Assembly (NCBI GenBank): GCA_017512705.1
Contig: JAFWEX010000150.1
Location: 124,001 to 188,000, forward strand
Length of the DNA stretch: 64,000 nucleotides
Direction: 5' to 3'
Origin: Paenibacillus sp.
GTDB lineage: Bacteria > Bacillota > Bacilli > Paenibacillales > Paenibacillaceae
The notes beneath the pieces are model-generated. The model saw nothing but the letters and a program-made list of their open reading frames with translations. It did no database searches and was not told the DNA's origin. Shown piece by piece: positions 23,451 to 31,347 of this stretch; position 1 is the stretch's first letter; each line of letters begins with the position of its first letter. The position numbers were made by a program, and so were the translations under genes.

Positions 23451-25304
23451 TTACCACAACGGGATATACACGGGAAAACCTGTCTCAGGCTGTTCCTCTG
23501 CATTACTTGAGACCGGAGTCCTTCTAATCCATAATTGGCGCAGATCAGGTAACCCATAGCCCGCAATTTTATAATTCCGCAGAGAAGCATCATATGCATG
23601 CTCTTCTTTGAAGTAGTATACGGGCAAGATCAGCGATTCCTCTATTAAACGATCTTCCAGTTGAATTAACCTTTCCATTCGCAAAGAAGATTGTTCAATC
23701 ATCATAATTCTCTCGCACTCATTCGCAAGCTCTGCTCTCCAATAGTCATTCATGGCAAGCAGAAACAACGTATTTCCGAACATATACATCGTGATTAGAC
23801 TTCGCATGACATGTTCATCGAACAATTCACCTGTGTAGACCATCTCATAAGACTGTATTTCATTGTGGTAGACGGCATGAGCAGGGTTACCGGGCACAAT
23901 AGTGATATCTAATCCAACAAGTGCACAGCGCTCGGCAAACCAAGCCATATCTAACTCCATCTTCTCCCCTTCTTCAACCCAGACTCGTAACTGTTGTCCC
24001 TCGTAAGAACTGTGCGCCAGCAGGGAGGCAGCCCGCCTCAGAGAAGACTTGTCCAATCCTGTCTGACCCGTAGCCTGTTCAACCGAAGTTCTTATACGTC
24101 TCTCTTGCTCTTGGCCACGGATCAGGCGATCTGTTTGTCGAATATCAGGATCGACTCTGGTATTCATTAACTCATCGGGATTCAGTAACAGCCGTACCGC
24201 TTGTCGGAAACGCAAATCATGTTGCGGACCATCTTTTTGCATATTGAACGTCATAAACACACCACCCTGAATCTCATGTTCTACCGCACGAGGTTCATGA
24301 TCTGAAAATAGACGTTGCTTGATTACAGATCCAGGCAGATCGATCTGCGGCAGCTGCCATACTTCAACCCGATCAATATAGGCTCGGCCTCGAAAGTAAG
24401 CCGGGAATACTTCCAGAACTAGCAGATTGGCATCGTGACGCGTAATACGATACGGTCCTGTCCCAATCGGATGAAGCGGATCCAACTCCACATCTCGGGG
24501 TACGATCGAAGCATACAAACCGCTTAGCAGGTCAGGAAACATGAAGTTAGGTTTACGCAGCGTGAAGTGTATCGTCAATGGGTCAACAACCTCAACTTGT
24601 TGGATTGAACTAAGCATGGTTCGACAAGGGTTCGCCGGATCAAAAATAATGCGTTCAAACGTAAATTTGACATCTGCAGCGTCCATAATGCGGCCATGAT
24701 GAAAGGTAATGCCTTTGTTCAGATGGAATGTCCACTCCTTCCCTTCTCGATCACTCTCCCACGCTATAGCCAGACTTGGTTCACATTGTTCACGCTCTGC
24801 ATTATACCGAACCAGACGATCAAAAACTTCTGTAATGATAAAGCCTTCTCCCCACATCGCTGTCTGCGTCGGGTCTAACGTTCTGAACAGGGTATTCTGC
24901 GGAATCCGTAATGTATCTACTCTGCCTCCAACCCCCTCATTAGAACGCAAACCAAATTGATGCTGAAGATTATGGATGAGTTGCTCTCTTATTTGAGGAG
25001 GCAAGGAGGAGGCCATCTCATATGCGTCATCCATCCTGTTCGTATTCAGAAGCTGGTCGAATCGTTCTGAAGCCACATCTGCTACAGGTTTGCAAAAGAT
25101 AAGCATCGATTTCTTGCCTCTACCACGCTGTGGACTCCAACTTACCCAACCATTCTCCTTGAATTTATTCATGATCAGGTTCATATTACGCATGGTGCAG
25201 CACAGAAGCTCGGCAAGCTCACCTACAGTAATATATAGCTCCTGATCATCCCGGATATGGGGGAAGTTCAATCGAAGTTGTATGTAATGCTCAGATATAT
25301 CCAT
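23451..25304 (-). CDS. SgrR-like regulator with solute-binding domain
   Basis: A 617-residue fusion. Residues about 5-75 are an SgrR-type winged helix ('LYITVGELAELLCCTMRNMNL' and 'WVSWSPQRGRGKKS'), and about 120-560 an SBP_bac_5 peptide-binding-protein fold ('PLHPIGTGPYRI', 'MTFNMQKDGPQHDLRFRQAV'). It has no signal peptide, so the binding domain acts inside the cell as a sensor. In E. coli SgrR senses sugar-phosphate stress and its regulon includes the MFS exporter setA. Here the gene is divergent from an MFS transporter, 148 nt away, which it most likely controls. The ligand is unknown. Confidence 0.88.
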   Translation of the reverse strand: MDISEHYIQLRLNFPHIRDDQELYITVGELAELLCCTMRNMNLIMNKFKENGWVSWSPQRGRGKKSMLIFCKPVADVASERFDQLLNTNRMDDAYEMASSLPPQIREQLIHNLQHQFGLRSNEGVGGRVDTLRIPQNTLFRTLDPTQTAMWGEGFIITEVFDRLVRYNAEREQCEPSLAIAWESDREGKEWTFHLNKGITFHHGRIMDAADVKFTFERIIFDPANPCRTMLSSIQQVEVVDPLTIHFTLRKPNFMFPDLLSGLYASIVPRDVELDPLHPIGTGPYRITRHDANLLVLEVFPAYFRGRAYIDRVEVWQLPQIDLPGSVIKQRLFSDHEPRAVEHEIQGGVFMTFNMQKDGPQHDLRFRQAVRLLLNPDELMNTRVDPDIRQTDRLIRGQEQERRIRTSVEQATGQTGLDKSSLRRAASLLAHSSYEGQQLRVWVEEGEKMELDMAWFAERCALVGLDITIVPGNPAHAVYHNEIQSYEMVYTGELFDEHVMRSLITMYMFGNTLFLLAMNDYWRAELANECERIMMIEQSSLRMERLIQLEDRLIEESLILPVYYFKEEHAYDASLRNYKIAGYGLPDLRQLWIRRTPVSSNAEEQPETGFPVYIPLW

Positions 25305-25452
25305 ATGTCGCCCTTCTCTCCTAAAAAGCCCTTTTTGCCAATCTGCATAAAATACGAAACATTCTCAGATATGTATACAGTTTTTCTTCAGGTTTTCTTC
25401 CATTATACTCGGTAACAACCATTAGATCACTTAGAAGGACGAAGAAATACCT

Positions 25453-26757
25453 ATGAAATTTTCTGATCTGCACCCTAATATTAAGATTCGAATTTGTACT
25501 GATTTTTTTACTGACTTGACGCAAAAGACCATCCTTCCCTTTATGGCCATCTATCTAAGTACACAAATTGGTGCCGGATGGGCCGGAGTATTTCTGACCG
25601 TTAATATTTTGGCTTCCATGTTTGCGGGACTCGGAGCTGGATACTGGTCTGATCGAATCGGACGTAAAAAACTAATGGTACTTGCCCAAAGTCTGCAGGT
25701 ATTCGCACTGATCTGTTTGGCAACAGCCAATTCACCATGGATGAATTCGGTCCCTCTGACCTGCTTCATGTTTCTGCTTAGCAGCATCAGTTCAGGGATT
25801 ACCGTTCCCATCGCAGGTGCGATGATTGTTGATGTAAGCAGTGAGAAGGAACGACAATACGTCTATGGATTGCAGTACTGGACAACCAATGTAGCCATAA
25901 CATTCGGAGCTTTACTGGGTGGACTTTTGTTTGAACCATTTCGTTTTCTACTGTTTAGCCTCGTATGTGTTGAAAGTATCGCGACCTTGTTGATCCTGAT
26001 TTTTTGTATTCATGAAACCATGGACAGTCACCAACATATATCAACCGATCTGACGAAAAAGATCAGACGGACAACATTAGCCAATACGTCCAATAAGGCG
26101 AGAAAGTCCAATCTGAGCAACGTAATAAATACATACAGAACCATTCTTAAGGACCACCGTTTCATGGTATTTTTTACAGCAACCGTACTTGCAATCTCAC
26201 TTGAATTTCAATTGGATAAATATATTGCTGTGCGATTAAAAAATGAGTTTACCGCAGAGTTGCTAGGCTTCCATGTATCAGGGCTTCACATGTTCAGCGC
26301 AATCATAATGATCAACACCGTGCTGGTGGCCTTAATCGCAATTCCCTTTGCCAAATGGATCAGCCATTTGAACTCCAGAACAATCATTACAGTCGGGTTG
26401 TTGCTCTATACAGCAGGCTTTGCCACTTTGGCGTTTAGTAATTGGGCGTGGTTGCTTATCGCTTCTGCTGGAATATTGACTATTGGAGAACTCATGTATG
26501 CTCCCGTGCGGCAGGTCATTCTTGCTGGAATTATTCCAGATTCGAATCGTGCTGCTTATATGGCTGCTGATGGACTCAGTTATCATCTTGCTGCTTTACT
26601 GGGAAGCCTCGGGCTGACAGTTGGCACCTTCATCCCTTCATACATGATGGCTGGTTTGTACCTGTCCATGGGGCTGGCAGCATTATATTTCTTTCGAGTA
26701 TCTCTTCGAGCAGAGAATGGACGCCAACAAAATCTTTCCTATGTAGATGCTTCCTAA
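25453..26757 (+). CDS. MFS transporter (probable exporter)
   Basis: A 434-residue membrane protein with about twelve hydrophobic segments and the MFS loop 2-3 motif 'GYWSDRIGRKKLMV' (about residues 63-76). A cytosolic central loop (about 185-220) is basic and Ser/Thr-rich. The close divergent SgrR-like regulator and the overall layout suggest a drug or sugar efflux carrier (YttB/MdtH-like), but the substrate cannot be read from sequence. It starts at ATG 25453, after AGAAGGA. A terminator follows. Confidence 0.88.
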   Translation: MKFSDLHPNIKIRICTDFFTDLTQKTILPFMAIYLSTQIGAGWAGVFLTVNILASMFAGLGAGYWSDRIGRKKLMVLAQSLQVFALICLATANSPWMNSVPLTCFMFLLSSISSGITVPIAGAMIVDVSSEKERQYVYGLQYWTTNVAITFGALLGGLLFEPFRFLLFSLVCVESIATLLILIFCIHETMDSHQHISTDLTKKIRRTTLANTSNKARKSNLSNVINTYRTILKDHRFMVFFTATVLAISLEFQLDKYIAVRLKNEFTAELLGFHVSGLHMFSAIIMINTVLVALIAIPFAKWISHLNSRTIITVGLLLYTAGFATLAFSNWAWLLIASAGILTIGELMYAPVRQVILAGIIPDSNRAAYMAADGLSYHLAALLGSLGLTVGTFIPSYMMAGLYLSMGLAALYFFRVSLRAENGRQQNLSYVDAS

Positions 26758-26790
26758 TCCGAAGATGAAACTGCATATATCATTGGATTG

Positions 26791-26813
26791 AAGAGCCCCC
26801 CAAGGCTCTTTTT
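26791..26813 (+). terminator. Terminator of the MFS gene
   Basis: AAGAGCC/GGCTCTT stem with a CCCCAA loop and a U tail, 34 nt after the stop codon. Confidence 0.85.
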
Positions 26814-26851
26814 CCTATTGTGTTGTGAAATAAAATAAAGCACCTGAACGT

Positions 26852-26910
26852 AAATGATAATTATCATTTTGTATATTATAGTTTACATTATGTCGATTAT
26901 CATATACAAT
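26852..26910 (+). promoter_or_regulatory. Fur-like palindrome, operator-like inverted repeat and sigma-A promoter
   Basis: AAATGATAATTATCATTT (26852-26869) is a perfect 18-bp palindrome built of Fur-type TGATAAT arms, but shorter than the 7-1-7 Fur box. It is followed by an imperfect inverted repeat (GTATATTATAGT at 26871-26882 with ATTATCATATAC at 26896-26907) that overlaps the promoter TTTACA (26882-26887), 17 nt, TACAAT (26905-26910). Transcription would begin about 14 nt before the GTG start of the XRE gene. Both repeats could serve repressors. Confidence 0.55.
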
Positions 26911-26930
26911 CCATGCATGGAGGTGAGTAC

Positions 26931-27158
26931 GTGGAAGAATTACACAATCATGTTCGAGAATTACGCGCCAGGGATCGATTATCACAGGCAGAGCTTGCGA
27001 AACTCATCAGTGCATCTAGGCAAACCATTGCTCTGATTGAACGTGGAGATTATTCCCCCTCGGTCGTTCTCGCACTAAAAATAGCCCATGTGTTTAATGA
27101 ACCGGTTGAAAATATATTTGAGTTGAAAGGTGGAAAGGAAAATGAATCAGACCGTTAA
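26931..27158 (+). CDS. Small XRE-family regulator
   Basis: A 75-residue protein that is essentially one Cro/C1-type HTH: 'HVRELRARDRLSQAELAKL' followed by 'ASRQTIALIERGDYSPSV' and the tail 'VFNEPVENIFELKG', the common short-regulator form (YgzD/YvaP-like). I start at GTG 26931, with GGAGGTGA 7 nt upstream; the ATG at 26913 precedes that site. It overlaps the following DUF3169-like gene by 17 nt, so they are translated together. Such pairs usually have the HTH protein repress its own membrane-protein operon. Confidence 0.88.
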   Translation: MEELHNHVRELRARDRLSQAELAKLISASRQTIALIERGDYSPSVVLALKIAHVFNEPVENIFELKGGKENESDR

Positions 27159-27933
27159 TTCCCCGTCCAAGAAGAAAAAAATGCGTCTACCGATCTATGC
27201 GGCCTGTGGAGCTGTTATCGGTTTTATGACCTCGTCTTTATTTCAAAAAATGCCTTCTGATCTGAACTGGACGCTATCCATTTATTATGATTACGACCTG
27301 CTGTTTGCCCTTATTGCTCTTATCCTGCTCATAACAACCATCTGGAACAGCATTAGTCTTGCTCTTACGCCGTCCGTTCGTCCTGAGGTAGATGAGGCAG
27401 ATGACCTCGATCTAGATCTGGATCAGAATCACTCATTGATTACTCCTGCTGAACGCTCTCTCGGACACGCTATGATGCTCAGCAGCTTTGGTGTAATAAC
27501 TGCTTTTGCCTGGATTGCCTTGGCTATGGCTTTATATGAATCAAGCAACCACCTGTCACATTCCCCAGACTACTTTATCATCGGCAATCTAGTTGCAGCA
27601 TGCATTGCTATCATTTTGGTCGTTGTGCTGCAGTATCTCACCATCAAACGCTACAATCGATACTTCCCTGATCGTGCCTTGGATCTAGACTCGTTGAACA
27701 TGAAAAAAGACCACTTCGAGAAACTGGATGAAGGCGAGAAATGGATTGTATATCGTGCAGCCTATCGTTCGTTTCAAATGATGAATCTCCTACTTGGCAT
27801 CGGAATGGCTTCATTAGTAGTTTATTCTGTACTTTATAGTTTTGCTGCGTTCCCGATCGTACTGCTTACAGTCATCTGGCTGATTAACATCGGAGTCTAT
27901 TTTCGTGAAACCTACCGCGCCCAGAAACAGTAA
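27142..27933 (+). CDS. DUF3169-like multi-pass membrane protein
   Basis: A 263-residue membrane protein with a basic N-terminus and about six transmembrane segments. An acidic stretch ('DEADDLDLDLDQ', about residues 88-100) lies in a loop, and a long cytosolic segment 'LDLDSLNMKKDHFEKLDEGEKWIVYRAAYR' lies before the last two helices; this is the DUF3169 pattern. The function of the family is unknown; it is recurrently encoded next to small XRE regulators, as here. The start ATG 27142 follows GGTGGAAAGG; an in-frame GTG twelve bases earlier has no site. Confidence 0.75.
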   Translation: MNQTVNSPSKKKKMRLPIYAACGAVIGFMTSSLFQKMPSDLNWTLSIYYDYDLLFALIALILLITTIWNSISLALTPSVRPEVDEADDLDLDLDQNHSLITPAERSLGHAMMLSSFGVITAFAWIALAMALYESSNHLSHSPDYFIIGNLVAACIAIILVVVLQYLTIKRYNRYFPDRALDLDSLNMKKDHFEKLDEGEKWIVYRAAYRSFQMMNLLLGIGMASLVVYSVLYSFAAFPIVLLTVIWLINIGVYFRETYRAQKQ

Positions 27934-27983
27934 TACTCAGTGAACGATCTGCTTTTCAAAAAATTGACCAAAGGAGTGATTAC

Positions 27984-30209
27984 GTGAATTTATTCAAACG
28001 AAACACCCGGTTCAATTGGACGGTCCTGACTAGCGCTTGTATGGCTCTTGCTCTTTCTCTAAGCCTATGGGCCCCCCAGGTACAGGCTCAAACTACTCCA
28101 CCCGCTGAAGATACCAAGCAACCAGTAACACTGAATGCAGAGTCAGTCAACGCTTTCCTGGATGACTTCTTCGCATCGACTCAAACCAAACCACATTATG
28201 TTGGTGCTTCTGTTGTCGTTGTAAAGGATGGTCAGGTCCTCGCTGAAAAAGGATACGGCTACGCCGATCTGGACAAAAAAACACCTGTCGATCCGAAGAA
28301 CACCGCATTTCGTGTCGCCTCGGTCTCCAAAACCTTTACAGCTGCTGCGGTCATGCAGCTTGTAGAGCAAGGCAAAGTTGACCTGCAAGCCGATTTTCAA
28401 ACATATGTAAAAGATCTGGAATTCGATAATCCTTTTGATACCCCTGTAACCGTGGAAAATCTACTCACTCATACTACCGGATTCGAGATTCGTGACCCAC
28501 AGCCGGATGATCTCCACACAGACCCCGACAAGTACATAACCATGCAGGATTACGCCAAGGAGCATATGCCTCCTGTTGTGCGGAAGCCCGGCAGTGCTTA
28601 CATGTACGATAACTTTTCATTTTTGCTACTTGGTATGATCGTCGAGAATGTCAGCGGCGAACCGTTTGAATCTTACATGCAGGAGCATATCTTCAAGCCC
28701 CTGGGCATGAAGCACAGTAGCTTTATGCTGAATGAAAAATTCAAGAAGCAGCTCGCAACCGGTTATGATGCAACAAATAAGCCCGTTGACCTGTACATGA
28801 TTGAGCCAACACCTCTGCCTCAAGGCGGTATGTTGTCTACGGCAGAAGACATCGGAAAATTCATGATTGCTTTCTTAAATGACGGTACAAAGGATAACCA
28901 ACAAATTATGAAACCTGCAACTGTGAAAAGCATGGAACAGTATCGTTCTTCCATGCATCCGTTGCTACCGGATGCAACTTACGGATTCGAGGCTCCATTT
29001 CAACTTCCTGGAGCCGGAAGCAGTTCCAAGGTGATTACCAAAGGTGGCGACCTGTCTGGTTACAGCTCTTATCTATTTTTTATTCCTGAGCAGAACACAG
29101 GCGTCTTCCTAACGTATAACCAGAATGGAGCTCTTCGTAATCTGCTCTACTCCGCTTTTATTCAACAGTTTTTCCCGCAATATGCTGAGCCGGTTCAATT
29201 TCAGGAGTACACGCCGCAATCTGCTGAAGAACTGCAGCGTTTCGACGGATTGTATGCTGACCTTCGTATCCGTACCATCATCAGTAAGCTGCAAGCTAGT
29301 GGTGAAACTTCCGGGCGTATTAGCATTAGTGATGCATTTTTGGGTGAGCGCAAGCTGATTCAACTGGAAGATCGTTTGTTCAAGGACGAACTCACCGGGC
29401 AGTTTACGGCCTTCAAGGAATATGAAGATGGAACCACCTATATGAAAGAGCCTTACCTTAATCCCTACGGTTATGCCAAAAAGGGGGAAAAGGCCGAAGG
29501 ATTCCGAGATGTTCCGAAGAACAGTCCTTATGCTCAAGCAATCCATAGCTTGCAATCCCTTGGATATGTAGAGAATAATGCGAGCGAATCTTTTCAACCG
29601 AAAGCGGCTGTAACCCGGGCTGAATTTATCGAGAACATTCTAAAGCTTAGTGGGCTCAAGCCTAGCAAAACAACTCCACCTGCTAACACCGACTGGGCCA
29701 GTCATGCCGCAGCTGGATATATTCAGCTTGGTTATGAAATGGGTATGATCACAGGTACAGACCAAACACAGTTCAAACCAGATCAAGCTATCCTTCGTCA
29801 AGAGGCAGCGGCGATGATCTGGAGAGTTTTCCAGCAGCAATATCCAAGTGAATTATTCAAAGATGTTCCACTTGCTGGTCACACAGATGAATGGGCTGTA
29901 CCTGCAGTGCAGATGATGGTGAAGCTGGGCATCTACGGACCAGAGGTCAACGTCCGCGAGGACGGTTCTGCCAATTTCCTCTCCCGTAAACCTCTGATTC
30001 GTCAGGAACAGGCTGCTATGATGTATGCATTAATCACTCAGCCCACAGATCGCATCGTCGCTGAATTGATGGCCGCACAGCAGTCAGAGCAACCACAGCA
30101 ATCATCAACGAAAGAAGCAAGCGAGGGAGCCGGAACATCGGAGAGCAATTCAGAGATTTCACCAAGTCCGGTAACAGAGAGCGCACCTCCCGCAGCTTCC
30201 GTTCAATAA
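27984..30209 (+). CDS. Secreted beta-lactamase-fold serine hydrolase with SLH domains
   Basis: A 741-residue exported protein. A signal peptide (cut near 'VQAQ', residue 36) leads to a class C beta-lactamase/DD-peptidase domain (about 50-400) with the SxxK motif Ser113-Val-Ser-Lys116 and Tyr208-Asp-Asn210 as the second motif; a glycine-rich third motif lies near 'ITKGGDLSGYS'. After a beta-rich spacer, SLH repeats begin near residue 512 ('FRDVPKNSPYAQAIHSLQSLGY', 'AAVTRAEFIENIL'), and a Ser/Glu/Pro-rich tail ends the protein. SLH domains attach to secondary cell-wall polymer, so the enzyme should sit on the cell surface. Peptidoglycan or D-amino-peptide hydrolysis is inferred; resistance is not implied. 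GTG start after AAAGGAG. Confidence 0.88.
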   Translation: MNLFKRNTRFNWTVLTSACMALALSLSLWAPQVQAQTTPPAEDTKQPVTLNAESVNAFLDDFFASTQTKPHYVGASVVVVKDGQVLAEKGYGYADLDKKTPVDPKNTAFRVASVSKTFTAAAVMQLVEQGKVDLQADFQTYVKDLEFDNPFDTPVTVENLLTHTTGFEIRDPQPDDLHTDPDKYITMQDYAKEHMPPVVRKPGSAYMYDNFSFLLLGMIVENVSGEPFESYMQEHIFKPLGMKHSSFMLNEKFKKQLATGYDATNKPVDLYMIEPTPLPQGGMLSTAEDIGKFMIAFLNDGTKDNQQIMKPATVKSMEQYRSSMHPLLPDATYGFEAPFQLPGAGSSSKVITKGGDLSGYSSYLFFIPEQNTGVFLTYNQNGALRNLLYSAFIQQFFPQYAEPVQFQEYTPQSAEELQRFDGLYADLRIRTIISKLQASGETSGRISISDAFLGERKLIQLEDRLFKDELTGQFTAFKEYEDGTTYMKEPYLNPYGYAKKGEKAEGFRDVPKNSPYAQAIHSLQSLGYVENNASESFQPKAAVTRAEFIENILKLSGLKPSKTTPPANTDWASHAAAGYIQLGYEMGMITGTDQTQFKPDQAILRQEAAAMIWRVFQQQYPSELFKDVPLAGHTDEWAVPAVQMMVKLGIYGPEVNVREDGSANFLSRKPLIRQEQAAMMYALITQPTDRIVAELMAAQQSEQPQQSSTKEASEGAGTSESNSEISPSPVTESAPPAASVQ

Positions 30210-30240
30210 ACCAGCTACCAAAGGAATAAAGTAAACATTA

Positions 30241-30289
30241 AAAATAGGCTTGTTCGAAAGGATCTCTACCCTTTACGAACAAGCCTTTT
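30241..30289. terminator. Bidirectional terminator between convergent genes
   Basis: AAAATAGGCTTGTTCG / CGAACAAGCCTTTT stem with a 19-nt loop; it lies between the stop at 30209 (+) and the stop at 30292 (-). Confidence 0.85.
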
Positions 30290-30291
30290 GG

Positions 30292-31347
30292 TTATGCGAT
30301 TAACGAGGATACATGATGATTTCCGTTGCGCTCATCGAACTTCGCTGCGACGGTCCGGGCATGCTCTTCAAAATACGCTGCGAGCTTGAGCAGGTCTCCA
30401 GGGTCTCCTTCATAGGGGAAGGAAGCTGGAAGACGCAGGCGATACCCTTCAGATTCTTTCTCTTCCGTCCAGCGCCGCAATAACGAAGCTGCCTTCGCAT
30501 AATACATCATTTTGGCATACGCATCTTCATGATCCGCTGCGAGCACCAGTGTTTCTTCGAGGATATCAATTCCTTTGGCCGGATTGGTTAGTGTGAGATA
30601 TTCAAGCTGCTCAGCAAAACTTTGCACGAAATCATTCTCACCCTTGATCAAGCGGTACCCCTTGACCTGATATTTACTCGCTTCCTCCGTCCGTCCCAGA
30701 CGATACAGCGGCATCAGAACTTCGGAGTAGGTCAGATGTGGGATCTCCGCACAGCCCATTTTCCCTTTGAGAATAGGCTTCGCCACTTCCAACACCTTCT
30801 CGTCGTCTCCTTTTAAAATAAAATAACGCATAATCTCATCCTGCTCACACGCCTCGCAGTCACTCATAAAGTCGCGGTCTAACGTTCTGAACTTGTCATA
30901 GCTGCGTCCAGCCTCCTCCAGTTCTCCAAAATCCATAAAGAGGCGGAAACGGTAATACCAATACGAACGCTCACTATACCCATAGGACTTGAACCGTGCT
31001 CCGAAATCCTCCAGCAGCTCCATGATCTTCTCTCGCGAGATTTCTGGGAAATCAGGCATTTTGCCAAGAATCCATTTGTACGACCACAAAAGTGTCTCTT
31101 CATCATACATATCGGGTTGCTGATCGAACTTGCCAAGCTGCCAGGAAAAAGCGATCAAAGCTTTCATCGGATATCCACAGAAAGTGGCTACATCCACAAT
31201 CTCTGAGCGTGCTTCGTACGCCTCTTCGACCATGCCATTAACATCGGCTACCCGCGCAGCTTCCTCCAACAGACTGAGCTTCGCTGCACCATTCGGCAGG
31301 CCATAAGCTTCTTCCATTAAATCTTCAAAATCCATCTCTGTCTTCAT
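30292..31347 (-). CDS. Helical-repeat (TPR-like) protein coupled to HSP90-family gene
   Basis: A 351-residue soluble protein, almost wholly alpha-helical. It shows recurring paired helices with TPR-like small/large residue spacing ('LSLLEEAARVADVNGMVEEAYEARSEIV', 'VLMPLYRLGRTEEASKYQVKGYRLI', 'KGIDILEETLVLAADHEDAYAKM'). I do not recognise a named family. The ATG at 31347 overlaps the last base of the HSP90-like gene's stop codon, so translation is coupled. Eukaryotic HSP90s use TPR co-chaperones, and a bacterial equivalent would be notable, but that is only an idea suggested by gene order. Confidence 0.75.
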   Translation of the reverse strand: MKTEMDFEDLMEEAYGLPNGAAKLSLLEEAARVADVNGMVEEAYEARSEIVDVATFCGYPMKALIAFSWQLGKFDQQPDMYDEETLLWSYKWILGKMPDFPEISREKIMELLEDFGARFKSYGYSERSYWYYRFRLFMDFGELEEAGRSYDKFRTLDRDFMSDCEACEQDEIMRYFILKGDDEKVLEVAKPILKGKMGCAEIPHLTYSEVLMPLYRLGRTEEASKYQVKGYRLIKGENDFVQSFAEQLEYLTLTNPAKGIDILEETLVLAADHEDAYAKMMYYAKAASLLRRWTEEKESEGYRLRLPASFPYEGDPGDLLKLAAYFEEHARTVAAKFDERNGNHHVSSLIA

